Shown piece after piece: positions 1-11,105 of a stretch of DNA of 64,000 nucleotides. The notes beneath the pieces were generated by a model. It had not been told where the DNA came from. It made no database searches and saw only the letters and a list, made by a program, of their open reading frames with translations. The position numbers and the translations under genes were made by a program. Location of the stretch: positions 516,501-580,500 of the forward strand of contig NZ_RCIZ01000002.1 of NCBI RefSeq assembly GCF_003666685.1, given 5' to 3'. This DNA is from Mesorhizobium sp. YM1C-6-2 (GTDB lineage: Bacteria > Pseudomonadota > Alphaproteobacteria > Rhizobiales > Rhizobiaceae). Position 1 is the stretch's first letter. Each line of letters opens with the position of its first letter.

Positions 1-543
1 GGCCCCGTCGCTCTGGTCCATTTCGATTCCCATAGCGATACCTGGGACAACTATTTCGCCGGCAAGAAGTACAGCGCGGGAACGCCGTTTCGCCGCGGCG
101 TCGAAGAGCAGATCATCGACACCGCACATTCGATCCAGATCGGAATGCGCGGCTCGCTCTTCTCGCCTACGGATGTCAGCCAGTCGGTCGAGCTCGGCTA
201 TGAAGTGCTGACGACGGACGACGTCTTCGCATTGGGGCCAGACAAGCTTGCCGAACGCATTGCCGAGCGCACGGCCGGGCGGCCGGTGTTCCTGACCTTC
301 GATATAGATTTCGTCGACCCGTCGGCCGCACCCGCTGTCCAGACGCCCGAAGCGGGTGGCTTCTCGGCGCACGAAACGCTGACGATCCTGCGCAAGCTCA
401 GGGACATCAATCTCGTCGGGTGCGACGTCGTCGAGGTCAATCCGCTGTATGACGGGCCAGGCCAGATCACGTCGTTGCTGGCGGCGACGGTGATGGCGGA
501 ACTGCTTGCGCTGCTTGCCGATGGCAGGCGCGCCGCGCGGTAA
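1..543 (+). CDS. Ureohydrolase (agmatinase/arginase family), C-terminal part
   Basis: The reading frame is open from the first base, so this gene is cut by the window edge; about 180 residues remain. It carries two of the family's manganese-binding signatures: HFDSHSDT near the start (Asp-x-His-x-Asp) and TFDIDFVDPSAAP around residues 98-110. Members hydrolyse guanidino compounds (agmatine, guanidinobutyrate, arginine and relatives) to an amine plus urea in the cytoplasm. The exact substrate cannot be read from this part. A GntR regulator, a biotin carboxylase and an aminotransferase follow on the same strand, so a guanidino or amino-acid catabolic role is plausible. There is no clear terminator in the 120 bp before the next gene. 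Confidence 0.93.
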   Translation, partial: GPVALVHFDSHSDTWDNYFAGKKYSAGTPFRRGVEEQIIDTAHSIQIGMRGSLFSPTDVSQSVELGYEVLTTDDVFALGPDKLAERIAERTAGRPVFLTFDIDFVDPSAAPAVQTPEAGGFSAHETLTILRKLRDINLVGCDVVEVNPLYDGPGQITSLLAATVMAELLALLADGRRAAR

Positions 544-663
544 TTCCATGGGCAAGAGGCACACGATCTCGCGAGCTTTGCATATGATAGCGAGCCGTGT
601 GACGGCACCGGGGCTGTTCCCTGGACATGGCCATGGCGAGGATGGCTTCGGGGGAAGGATGTT

Positions 664-1332
664 GTGATGCGCACTGCGGCAGACGCCATACTTCAGGCTC
701 CGGAAAAGAGCCTCAGCCAGCAGATCTACGATCGTCTTCTGACGATGTTGATCCAGCGCGAGCTTCCTGCCGGAACAGTCCTGCAGGAGCGCAAGCTCGC
801 GGAAGCCCTGGACGTCTCCAGGACGCCCGCGCGCGAAGCCCTCAATCGCCTCGAAACCGAGGGGTTCATTTCCCGCCAGCCGGGCAATTCGATGATCGTG
901 CGTGAGTTCTCCGTGCGGGAACTCACCGAAGTCCTGCACCTGCGCGGGCTTCTCGAGGCAGAGGCCGTGTCCCTCGCCATAGGCCGCATTCCCGCCGAGG
1001 AACTCGATGCCATCGAGGCCGGCGTCCGCCGCATGCTGGAAGCCGAGAAGCCGGACCCCCTGGAGGACTGGAAGGTCGACACTCATCTGCATGGCGCCAT
1101 CGCCGAGGCAGCGGGGAACGCCCTCCTGGCCAAGATGGCGCTAGAACTTCGGCTGAAGACGCGGATGTTCAACCTTACCCATATGCCGGAGCGCTTTCGC
1201 GTCGGCCATGGGGAGCACCTCAAGATCATCGAAGCGATCAGGGCAGGGGACAGGGAGGCAGCCAAGACTGCCGTCCACGATCATATCGATGGCGTCAAGG
1301 GTTCGATCATCCGCAAGCTGAGCGAGGTCTGA
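664..1332 (+). CDS. GntR family transcriptional regulator, FCD (FadR) subfamily
   Basis: The 222-residue protein has an N-terminal winged helix-turn-helix (about residues 18-85, with LAEALDVSRTPAREALNRLE) and a C-terminal all-helical FCD ligand domain containing the metal-ligand type pattern D-THLHGAI and the later GHGEHLKII. FCD regulators usually repress a neighbouring catabolic operon and release DNA on binding a carboxylic acid. The start is GTG at 664 or ATG at 667; GGGGAAGG at 651-658 serves either. It lies 51 bp before the carboxylase genes on the same strand, so it is the obvious candidate to control them and perhaps the ureohydrolase. Confidence 0.93.
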   Translation: MMRTAADAILQAPEKSLSQQIYDRLLTMLIQRELPAGTVLQERKLAEALDVSRTPAREALNRLETEGFISRQPGNSMIVREFSVRELTEVLHLRGLLEAEAVSLAIGRIPAEELDAIEAGVRRMLEAEKPDPLEDWKVDTHLHGAIAEAAGNALLAKMALELRLKTRMFNLTHMPERFRVGHGEHLKIIEAIRAGDREAAKTAVHDHIDGVKGSIIRKLSEV

Positions 1333-1383
1333 CGGAATGACCTCGGAAGGAATGATCCGCAAAGGCCGCGGAGCTGTCTGGTC

Positions 1384-2573
1384 ATGACAAGCGCGGAAAC
1401 GAACGTCGCTGCGGCAGTCGACGCACGCGACTACCTGGATTTCGCGTTCGACGCCTCCGGCTGGAAACGCCTTGGCGAGAGCGATTGGCACGTCTGTGCC
1501 CGCGGAGCGATCGGTGGCCGTGACATGCTCGCCGTGGCGCTCGGCAATGCCGACTCGCCAATTCCGCCTCAGGCCCTGAACGACATCGCACACTTTGTTA
1601 GACGCGACGGGAACTCGCCTCTCCTTATGGTCCTGACGTCTTGTGAAGTCTCGAACCAGCCCGAACAATACCTGGCCCTGAATCACCTTCTGGCGGAATT
1701 GTCGCTCCGCCGGAAGCGGAGCCCGATCCTCGCCGTCGTGCTCGGCTCTCTCATTGGCCCGATGGCCATGCTGGCGCGGCTTGCGGACATCATCTGTTTC
1801 GGCCCCGAGGGAAGCCTGGCGCTCGCCGATGCTGTGACAGCGAAGCGGATTCCGTCCCGCAACGAAGCCTCGCCGCAGCCCGGAGAATTGAGCTGCGCAT
1901 TCGCCACCGACGCTGCCGCGCTTCTCGGTCTTCGCCGCATAGCCAATCTGCTGCCGGCCGGGCTGATGTCGCGGTCGAACGGGGATGCACCGGATCGTGG
2001 CAACGACCTCGCTTTCGAGTTCCTTGCCGGTTCGGACACGAGCCAGCATGTCGACGAGCGTCGCTTGTTGCAGCGGATTGCGGACGACCGCAGCTTCGTC
2101 GAATTCAAAAGCTCCGGCGGCCTGAGGGGCTATCTAGCAAGAATCGGCGGGGAGCCCGTCGGCGTGCTGGCCAGCACCGCGGCGATGTCCGGAGCACTGG
2201 ACGCCGCGGCGCTTGCGCAGGCCGGCAAGCTGGTCGGCTTCTGCGGACGCCACGACATGCGCGTCATAACTCTTGTCGATTGCCCGGGGGTTGTTCCCGA
2301 CGACGCGGCCCTCGGCGGATTGGCCAATCTCGTGACGGCGTGGACGGACAGCGGCGTCGCGGTGATCAGCCTCGTCGTCCGCAAGGCGATAGGCGCGGCC
2401 GCAGCGGCACTGATGCCGTCTTCGGCGGCGGATCATGTCGTGATGCATTGGCCCGACGCAAGGGTGGGGCTGCTCAAAGACGCAGCCGGTGCTCCGCAAG
2501 GACGGCTGATTTCCGGTCGTGAGACGCGGCGCGCTCTGGTGGAGACGCTTGCTTCTTTCCGGGAGGCTCCAGT

Positions 2574-2577
<4 letters not shown>
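1384..2577 (+). CDS. Carboxyltransferase (PccB/MdcD-like), short and divergent
   Basis: The 397-residue protein resembles the carboxyltransferase subunit of acyl-CoA carboxylases, which moves CO2 from carboxybiotin to an acceptor. The C-terminal half is clearest: ARIGGEPVGVLAS near residue 255, FCGRHDMRVITLVDCPG near 285 and VVRKAIGAAAAAL near 335 correspond to PccB blocks. The family usually has 500 or more residues; this one is short. In the N-terminal half, the Ser-Gly-Gly-Ala-Arg oxyanion loop and Gly-Pro-Cys-Ala-Gly-Gly loop of typical PccB are replaced by SCEVSNQ and GSLIGPM. It overlaps the biotin carboxylase gene by 4 bp, so the two surely form one enzyme. The acceptor is unknown and may not be a CoA thioester. 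Confidence 0.8.
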
Positions 2578-4544
<1,967 letters not shown>

Positions 4545-4579
4545 ACGATTTTTGATTTGAAATGACGGAGACCCCGAAG

Positions 4580-5803
4580 ATGTCCATACAGTTCCCCGAA
4601 CCGGCTCGTATCTCGCGCCTTCAGCTACCCGAACGCAAGGCCGAGATCGGCATGTCGCTGCGCGAGGGTGAGCGCGTGCTGGAGGTGAATGCTTCCAAGC
4701 ATCAGAATCTGGTCGATCTGACCTATGCCGATACGAAGCGCTTTCCCGCGCCCGACTATGCGATCAAGGCGTTCACCGAGGCGGCGACCGCAGGCGGCCT
4801 GAGCTACACCGCCTATCGCGGCGGCAAGTCGGTAAGATCTCCGGTGGCCGCCAATGTCAGCGCGTTCATGGGCATCGATGTCGACCCGGATCGGAACCTG
4901 ATCCTGACCCCCGGCACCCAGGCGGCGCTCTATGCCGCGCTGTCCTCCGTCGTCGAAGAGGGTGACAAGGTGGCGATGATGGACCCCGACTATCTGACCA
5001 ACGAGCGGATGCTGCGCTACCTTTCGGCCCAGCCGATCCGCGTACCTCTGCTTTGGGAGGAATCGCAGGAAGACACGATCGATTTCGATGCTCTCGAGGC
5101 GGCTTTCAAGGGCGGCGCCCGCGTGTTCTTGTTCTCCAACCCGAACAACCCGACGGGCACCGTCCACTCGCCGGCAGTCATCAAGCGCCTTGCCGAGCTT
5201 GCGATGCGCTACAATGTGTTCGTCATCGCCGACCAGCTCTATGCGCGACTGGTTTACGATAACAGGCCGTTCCTTCACCTCGCAGCCGTACCGGGCATGG
5301 CAGAACGTACCGTGACCCTGCTTGGCCCTTCCAAGACCGAATCCATGAGCGGATATCGCCTCGGGCTTGCTGTTGGACCGGCGGAAATCATCGACAGGAT
5401 GGAAGATCTGCAGAGTATCACGGCGCTGCGCGCGCCGGCTTATGCGCAGCATACGCTCTCGCATTGGCTAGTCGAGGACAAGGATCTCGTCGCAGGGCGC
5501 GTCCAGGAGTTCCAGAAGCTGCGGGACATGGTCGTCCAGAAGTTCCGGAAGACGAACTTCCTGACCGTCGTTCCGTCCGGCGGATCCTCCTACATCTTCC
5601 CGCGTGTGGTCGGCCTCGACCTCAGCGACAAGGAGATCGCGGTGACCCTGCAGGACAAGGCCGGCGTAATCATCAACCCCGGTTTCCAGTCGGGTCCGCG
5701 CGGCATCGGGCATTTCCGCGTCTGCTTTGCGCAGGAAGAGAGCGTTCTTGAGCGTTGCCTCGATCGGATCGTGGCAGCCCTGGGCGATCTGGCCGCTCGC
5801 TAG
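4580..5803 (+). CDS. Pyridoxal-phosphate aminotransferase, class I/II
   Basis: The fold type I aminotransferase has NPNNPTGTV (near residue 190) and a PLP-lysine region GPSKTESMSGYRLG (near 255), with the substrate-carboxylate Arg in the FRVCFA region near the C-terminus. It should transfer an amino group between an amino acid and a 2-oxo acid in the cytoplasm. I start it at ATG 4580, which has GGAG 9 bp upstream; ATG 4562 is in frame but lacks a ribosome site. It follows the carboxylase by 35 bp. With the upstream ureohydrolase it could belong to an arginine or guanidino-acid transaminase route, but its substrate is not visible. A 12-bp inverted repeat 16 bp after the stop may also act as its terminator. 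Confidence 0.9.
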   Translation: MSIQFPEPARISRLQLPERKAEIGMSLREGERVLEVNASKHQNLVDLTYADTKRFPAPDYAIKAFTEAATAGGLSYTAYRGGKSVRSPVAANVSAFMGIDVDPDRNLILTPGTQAALYAALSSVVEEGDKVAMMDPDYLTNERMLRYLSAQPIRVPLLWEESQEDTIDFDALEAAFKGGARVFLFSNPNNPTGTVHSPAVIKRLAELAMRYNVFVIADQLYARLVYDNRPFLHLAAVPGMAERTVTLLGPSKTESMSGYRLGLAVGPAEIIDRMEDLQSITALRAPAYAQHTLSHWLVEDKDLVAGRVQEFQKLRDMVVQKFRKTNFLTVVPSGGSSYIFPRVVGLDLSDKEIAVTLQDKAGVIINPGFQSGPRGIGHFRVCFAQEESVLERCLDRIVAALGDLAAR

Positions 5804-5818
5804 TCCGAAGCCTTCGAT

Positions 5819-5856
5819 AACCGGTTGCGGTACGCCCAACGGCTCCGCAACCGGTT
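5819..5856. promoter_or_regulatory. Paired AACCGGTT sites: probable LacI-family operators, possibly also a terminator hairpin
   Basis: AACCGGTTGCGG (5819-5830) and CCGCAACCGGTT (5845-5856) are exact 12-bp inverted arms around a 14-bp spacer. Each arm contains the palindrome AACCGGTT, the usual central core of LacI-family operators. The two cores are centred 30 bp apart, close to three helical turns, which would place two bound dimers on one face of DNA. A LacI-family gene ends this operon. The same repeat could fold as a hairpin 16 bp after the aminotransferase stop, though no T-run follows. Confidence 0.6.
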
Positions 5857-5869
5857 GTACATGTGACTG

Positions 5870-5898
5870 TTGACTGCAGGACGATGCTGTCCTGAACA
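5870..5898 (+). promoter_or_regulatory. Possible sigma-70 type promoter for the sugar operon
   Basis: TTGACT (5870-5875) and TGAACA (5893-5898) are separated by 17 bp. The -35 element is good and the -10 element weak. It lies 13 bp after the second AACCGGTT site. It is a pattern match only. Confidence 0.35.
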
Positions 5899-6210
5899 CT
5901 TCAGTCTGTCAGCACCGGCCCGCGGCCGGATCGGCCAATACGACGACCGAGCAGTTTTCTCTGACCACGGCTGTCTTGCATGCGCGGCTGGTCTAAGCCG
6001 CAAGTCGCCCCGTAGCGATTCCCAACATCTCGAAGCCGTTTTCCACGGCTAGATCGCGCGCGCTCCGCAGCTCCTACGCTCATCCCTCCCGCCCAGGCGT
6101 GCGATCCTTCCCGCATCATATGCAATCGCTCCGTCTTACCGCCTTCGCCCAGATGAGACGCGGACGATCGGGACGGTTGACTCCAGGCGGGAAATCGCGG
6201 AAATAGGCGA

Positions 6211-6226
6211 ATGAGATCGATCTCAT
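6211..6226. repeat. Perfect 16-bp palindrome upstream of the binding-protein ribosome site
   Basis: ATGAGATCGATCTCAT is its own reverse complement. It ends one base before AAGGGAGGA, the ribosome-binding region of the gene at 6240. It may be an operator or a short RNA structure that limits access to the ribosome site. About one such 16-mer is expected by chance in a window this size, so its position, not its existence, is the evidence. Confidence 0.5.
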
Positions 6227-6239
6227 AAGGGAGGAACCC

Positions 6240-7193
6240 ATGAAATTGCTTCGTTCATTGGCCGCTGCGGCCGTCGTTTCCAGCATCGCCTTCGGCGCGG
6301 CGATCGCGCAGGACAAGCCGACCGTCGCCTTCATCCCCGGCATCGCGTCCGATCCGTTCTTCAAGGCGATGGAGATCGGCGCCAGGGCCAAGGCAGAGGA
6401 ACTCGGCATCGAGCTCATCTGGCAGGGCAGCGCCTCCGAATATTCGCCGCAGACGCAGCTTCCCTTCGTCGACGCGGCGCTGGCGCAGGGCGTCGATGCC
6501 TTGATCCTGGTGCCGACCGATCCTGACTCGCTGCAGGCCAGCGTGGCGCGCGCCGAGGCGATGAACATCCCGGTCATCACCGTCGATACCACCGTCACCG
6601 ACCAGGCCTACCTGACCTCGCACATCACCGGCGACAACGTCGACGGTGGCCGCCAGGCGGCCAAGACCCTGGCCGAGCAGATCGGCGGCGAGGGCAAGGT
6701 CTTCATCCAGTCGGGTTCGCCGAGCGCGACGACCAACACGCTGCGCGAGCAGGGCTTCCGTGAGGAACTAGCGGCCAACTACCCGAAGATCGAGATCATC
6801 GGCCGCGAATATTCCAACAGCCAGCCGGCGACCGCGACCTCGGCGATCAACACCATCCTGCTTGCCAATCCGGACCTCAAGGGCATCTTCGCCATCGACG
6901 GCACCAGTGGCACCGGTGCCATCGCCGCGCTGCGCAACAACAACGCCGTCGGCAAGGTGAAGCTCGTCGGCTACGATGCCTACAAGGTGCAGGTCGACGC
7001 GCTGAAGGAAGGCGAGTTCAGCGCTCTGATCGCCCAGCAGCCGGGTCAGGAGGCGGAGCTCGCGCTCGAATACGTCAAGGCCAAGATCACCGGCGAAGGC
7101 GTGGACAAGATCGAGAAGAGCGTGGTGATCCCGAACGTCGCGATGACCAAGGACAATCTCGGCGAGACCGAGAAGTACATGTACGCCGAATAG
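6240..7193 (+). CDS. Sugar ABC transporter periplasmic binding protein (RbsB/FrcB type)
   Basis: The 317-residue protein begins with a cleavable signal peptide (MKLLRSLAAAAVVSSIAFG...AIAQ, cut near residue 24) followed by a type I periplasmic-binding fold. The phrase FIPGIASDPFFKAMEIGA, the VDALILVPTDPDSL block and the LVGYDAYKVQVDALK segment are typical of the CUT2 group that binds monosaccharides (ribose, fructose, allose, inositol). The ribosome site AGGGAGG lies 6-7 bp upstream. It opens an operon with a permease and ATPase in the same order as rhizobial fructose importer frcBCA. The ligand cannot be told from sequence; the downstream hexulose-phosphate enzymes and kinase suggest a ketose or related sugar. 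Confidence 0.95.
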   Translation: MKLLRSLAAAAVVSSIAFGAAIAQDKPTVAFIPGIASDPFFKAMEIGARAKAEELGIELIWQGSASEYSPQTQLPFVDAALAQGVDALILVPTDPDSLQASVARAEAMNIPVITVDTTVTDQAYLTSHITGDNVDGGRQAAKTLAEQIGGEGKVFIQSGSPSATTNTLREQGFREELAANYPKIEIIGREYSNSQPATATSAINTILLANPDLKGIFAIDGTSGTGAIAALRNNNAVGKVKLVGYDAYKVQVDALKEGEFSALIAQQPGQEAELALEYVKAKITGEGVDKIEKSVVIPNVAMTKDNLGETEKYMYAE

Positions 7194-7223
7194 GCTAGGC
7201 AAGAGTAGCGCGGAACAGACGCC

Positions 7224-8234
7224 ATGGCTCTCGAAAGCAGCCCTGTCGAAGACAGTGCCGGCCAGCGCATCGCTGCTGTGCTGATGCGTCAGGACGTCAT
7301 CCTGCTCGGCATCTTCGCGGCTATGGTGGCGTTCTTCTCCGCCATCAATCCGCGCTACTTCTCTCTGCCTTCGGCGGCGAACATCCTGCAGGATTTCTCG
7401 CCGGTCGTGCTGATGGCGATCGGCCAGACCTTCGTCATCGCCTCGCGCGGCATCGACCTTTCGGTCGGCTCGGTGCTCGGGCTGTCCGGTGTCACCATGG
7501 CGCTGGTCATCCGCACCTGCAACGAGGCCGGGCTCGACCCTGGCCTCACCATCGCGCTAGGCCTGCTGGCGGCGGTCGCCGTCGGGCTGGTCGTCGGCCT
7601 CGTCAACGGCCTGCTGATTGCCTATGCCGGGCTCGTGCCCTTCATCGCCACTCTGGCGACGATGGGCGCGGCAGCGGGCCTCAGCCTCGTCCTGACCGGT
7701 GGCGTCCAGATAGCTGGCGCCCCGCGCGCCGTGATCATGCTTGGCAATACCGCCTATTTCGGCTGGCTCACCGTGCCGGTGCTGGTCGTCTTCGTCATCA
7801 TCGCGCTTGCCTGCGCTTTCATGGCGTGGTCGCGCTTCGGCCGCTGGACCTATGCGATCGGCTCCAACAGCTTTGCCGCGCGCGGCGCCGGCATCGACGT
7901 GCAGCGCCACCTGATCAAGATCTATGTGCTGTCAGGCATACTCGCCGCTCTCGCCGGCGCCTTCGTCTATTTCCGTCTCGGCTCGGGCTCGCCGCTTTCG
8001 GGTCGCGGCGGTGAGCTCAACGCCATCGCCGCCGCCGTCATCGGCGGCATCAGCCTGCATGGTGGTGTCGGCAAGATGTCCGGCGCGGTACTCGGCGCCC
8101 TGATCACCACCGCCGTGCTCAGCGGCCTGATCATGGTCGGCGTGCAGCCGAACTGGCAGCAGATCGTAGTCGCCTTCCTGATCGCCATAGCCGTCGGCGT
8201 GCAGGGCATCGGCGCGCCGAAGCGTGGAGGCTGA
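7224..8234 (+). CDS. Sugar ABC transporter permease (RbsC/FrcC type)
   Basis: The 336-residue protein is strongly hydrophobic with about nine or ten membrane segments. GQTFVIASRGIDLSVGSVLGLSG (here shortened: GIDLSVGSV near residue 77) is the hallmark of CUT2 permeases, and GGISLHGGVGKMSGAVLGA near residue 275 is another conserved block. It should form the inner-membrane channel with the ATPase encoded next. It begins 30 bp after the binding-protein gene and its stop lies one base before the ATPase start, which indicates translational coupling. Confidence 0.95.
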   Translation: MALESSPVEDSAGQRIAAVLMRQDVILLGIFAAMVAFFSAINPRYFSLPSAANILQDFSPVVLMAIGQTFVIASRGIDLSVGSVLGLSGVTMALVIRTCNEAGLDPGLTIALGLLAAVAVGLVVGLVNGLLIAYAGLVPFIATLATMGAAAGLSLVLTGGVQIAGAPRAVIMLGNTAYFGWLTVPVLVVFVIIALACAFMAWSRFGRWTYAIGSNSFAARGAGIDVQRHLIKIYVLSGILAALAGAFVYFRLGSGSPLSGRGGELNAIAAAVIGGISLHGGVGKMSGAVLGALITTAVLSGLIMVGVQPNWQQIVVAFLIAIAVGVQGIGAPKRGG

Positions 8235-8235
8235 G

Positions 8236-8985
<750 letters not shown>

Positions 8986-8998
8986 TCCGGAAAACACC

Positions 8999-9658
8999 AT
9001 GCTTCTGCAGATAGCCTTCGACAAGCCCGAACACCTTGCGCTGATGCCGCAGGTGAGGGAGTTCGCCGACATCATCGAGATCGGCACGCCGGTGCTGAAG
9101 CGTTTCGGCATCTCCGCCATCAGCACGGCGCGCGAGCTTTGCCCTGATGTGATGGTGCTGGCCGACACCAAGACGGTGGACGGCGGGCAGCTGGAAGCGG
9201 ACATGGTGTTCGGCGCCGGCGCCGCTTTCATGACCGTGCTGTCCTGTGCCTCGCGTGCCACGCATGAGACGGTGGGCAGGCGCGCCGCTGCTTTCGGCGC
9301 CACCGTCATAGTCGACACTATCACCGAATCCGGTAAGCCCGATCTGCTGGAGCATGGCTCAGATTTTCCGGAGAGCTTTGGCTACGTCGCCGTCCATTCG
9401 CCGACCGATGCGCGGCTCGCCGGCAACACCTCGACCTCGCATATCGACGCGGTGAAGCAGATGCACGAGCGCGGCTTCCGCGTTTCGCTCGCTGGCGGCA
9501 TCGGCCCCGACACGCTCGACGCGGTGATCGGTGTCGCTCCCGAAATCCTCGTGGTCGGCAGCGCGATCACGGAATCTGCAAACCCGAAAGAGATAGCCAA
9601 ATGGATTCGCGACAGATTGCCCAATCCCGGCCTTGGCTGGCCGTGGGACAGGAAATAA
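8999..9658 (+). CDS. hxlA: 3-hexulose-6-phosphate synthase-like protein (OMP decarboxylase superfamily)
   Basis: The 219-residue TIM barrel has the superfamily signature MVLADTKTVDGG (near residue 57; the D-x-K-x-x-D metal/catalytic set) and the phosphate-binding end SLAGGIGPDTL plus ILVVGSAIT. HPS joins formaldehyde to ribulose 5-phosphate to give D-arabino-3-hexulose 6-phosphate, reversibly. The sister enzyme 3-keto-L-gulonate-6-phosphate decarboxylase has the same fold and motif, but the next gene is a phosphohexuloisomerase, which is the usual HPS partner. It lies inside a sugar ABC operon, not a methylotrophy cluster, so it may run towards ribulose 5-phosphate plus formaldehyde or serve formaldehyde capture. 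Confidence 0.82.
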   Translation: MLLQIAFDKPEHLALMPQVREFADIIEIGTPVLKRFGISAISTARELCPDVMVLADTKTVDGGQLEADMVFGAGAAFMTVLSCASRATHETVGRRAAAFGATVIVDTITESGKPDLLEHGSDFPESFGYVAVHSPTDARLAGNTSTSHIDAVKQMHERGFRVSLAGGIGPDTLDAVIGVAPEILVVGSAITESANPKEIAKWIRDRLPNPGLGWPWDRK

Positions 9659-10149
9659 CCGACCTTCTGAACCGCGTCGACGGCGATGCTTTCGCGCGCG
9701 TCGTGCAGGCCTTCGCCGATCCCGGCCAGCGCTGGTTCTTTTCCGGTCAGGGTCGCTCCGGCCTCTCGGCCCAGATGGCCGCGATGCGCTTCATGCATAT
9801 CGGGCGAACCGTGCATTTCGTTGGCGAGGTGTCGGCGCCGTCGATCCGCAAGGGTGACGCCATGCTGATCATCTCGGGCTCCGGCGAGACGCCGGTCAGC
9901 GTCGGCTTCGCCCGCATCGCCAAGGCGGAAGGCGCCAAGGTGGTGACGCTCACTCACAAGCCAAAGGGCACGCTCGCCGGCATCGCCGACGTCACGCTGC
10001 CTGTGCCGATCGAGAAGACCGAGCAGTTCGGCGGAAGCCTGTTCGAGCAGTCCTGCCTGATCCTGCTGGACAGCGTCATCCTCGCCATGGCCCGGGAGGT
10101 GCCGGACGCACACGGGCTGATGCTGCATCGTCATACCAATCTGCAGTGA
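9601..10149 (+). CDS. hxlB: 6-phospho-3-hexuloisomerase-like SIS-domain protein
   Basis: The 182-residue protein is a single SIS sugar-isomerase domain. GQGRSGLSAQMAAMRFMHIG (GQGRSG near residue 43), the loop LIISGSGETPV and the end of the domain EQSCLILLDSVI match phosphohexuloisomerases, which interconvert D-arabino-3-hexulose 6-phosphate and fructose 6-phosphate. The start at 9601 overlaps the previous gene by 58 bp; an in-frame GTG at 9642 would shorten the overlap but has no better ribosome site. The stop overlaps the kinase start by 3 bp (GTGA). Confidence 0.85.
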   Translation: MDSRQIAQSRPWLAVGQEITDLLNRVDGDAFARVVQAFADPGQRWFFSGQGRSGLSAQMAAMRFMHIGRTVHFVGEVSAPSIRKGDAMLIISGSGETPVSVGFARIAKAEGAKVVTLTHKPKGTLAGIADVTLPVPIEKTEQFGGSLFEQSCLILLDSVILAMAREVPDAHGLMLHRHTNLQ

Positions 10150-11069
10150 GCCGCATGCCGACTGTTGTCAGTATCGGCGACGGCATCATCGACGCGGTGG
10201 AACTGACGCCCGGCAGCGTCGAGCGTTTTCCCGGCGGCGCGGCGCTCAACCTCGCGGTCGGCATCGCGCGGCTCGGGCTGAGGTCGCAATTCGTGACGCG
10301 CTTCGGCCTCGACCGCGACGGCTTCCTGCTCGATCGCTATCTGCGGCAGGAAGGTGTTCAGGTCCTCAATTCGCCGAACGTCGACTTCACCGGCGTCGTA
10401 TCGTCGAGCCGGCGGGACGGCGAGCCGACCTATCACTTTGCGCCCGCTATGTTCCGGCGCCGCATCACGTTCACCGACAGGGCGCTGGAGGCGATCGCCG
10501 CCGCCGACGCGGTGGTGGTCAACTCGTTTCCGTTCGACGATCCGCGCCAGGCGGAGGCATTGGTGGCGGCGCTCAAGCAGGCGCGCGGGCTGGTCTTCGT
10601 TGATCCTAATCCCCGGCCCAACCTGATCGCCGACCTCTCGGCCTATCGGGACGGTGCCGAGAAGGCGATGACGGTCGCCTCCGTCGCCAAGTTGAGCGAC
10701 GAGGATGTTTCCCTGCTCTACGGCACATCGACCGAAGAGACGGCGGCGCGCCTGTTCTCATTAGGCGTGGACACCGTGCTCTTCACGTATGGAAGCGCCG
10801 GCGCAAGCGTGGTGACGAAAGCCGGTGTGACGACCTCCATGCCCGTCGCGCCGGCAGAAGGCGCTGTCGTCGACACGATGGGCGCCGGCGATGCGACGCT
10901 GGCGACGGCCATCGCCTTCATGCTGCGCGAGGGCGCACCGTCCGACGCGGCCGGCTGGCGCGCCTGTCTCGATGAGGCAATGCGGATCGCAGCCGCCACC
11001 TGCCGAAGTCCCGGCGGCTCGCTCGCGCTTCCCTCCGGCTATCTGGCGGTGCGCGAGGAACGAGTCTAG
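10146..11069 (+). CDS. PfkB family carbohydrate kinase
   Basis: The 307-residue kinase has the PfkB N-terminal glycine pair FPGGAALNLAVGIARLG near residue 22 and the C-terminal signature VVDTMGAGDATLATAIAF near residue 240, containing the catalytic Asp in GAGD. The family phosphorylates fructose, ribose, ketodeoxygluconate or related sugars with ATP. Its place after a CUT2 importer parallels frcK in rhizobia. The product probably enters the two hexulose-phosphate enzymes encoded just upstream. The start is GTG 10146, overlapping the previous stop; ATG 10155 is an alternative. Confidence 0.92.
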   Translation: MSRMPTVVSIGDGIIDAVELTPGSVERFPGGAALNLAVGIARLGLRSQFVTRFGLDRDGFLLDRYLRQEGVQVLNSPNVDFTGVVSSSRRDGEPTYHFAPAMFRRRITFTDRALEAIAAADAVVVNSFPFDDPRQAEALVAALKQARGLVFVDPNPRPNLIADLSAYRDGAEKAMTVASVAKLSDEDVSLLYGTSTEETAARLFSLGVDTVLFTYGSAGASVVTKAGVTTSMPVAPAEGAVVDTMGAGDATLATAIAFMLREGAPSDAAGWRACLDEAMRIAAATCRSPGGSLALPSGYLAVREERV

Positions 11070-11105
11070 AGCGATAGCCGGCACGCTTGTTTCTGAGAGG
11101 ATGGC

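Larger units (their letters stand above)
5804..6239 (+). other. Intergenic leader between the aminotransferase gene and the LacI-type sugar operon
   Basis: This 436-bp region has no convincing gene. It holds the inverted repeat with two AACCGGTT cores (5819-5856), a promoter-like pair (5870-5898), a short inverted repeat CAGGAC-N6-GTCCTG (5877-5894) inside that promoter, and a perfect 16-bp palindrome (6211-6226) just before the ribosome site of the binding-protein gene. If the promoter is used, the mRNA leader is about 335 nt, long enough for further control. I saw no recognisable riboswitch. Confidence 0.6.
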
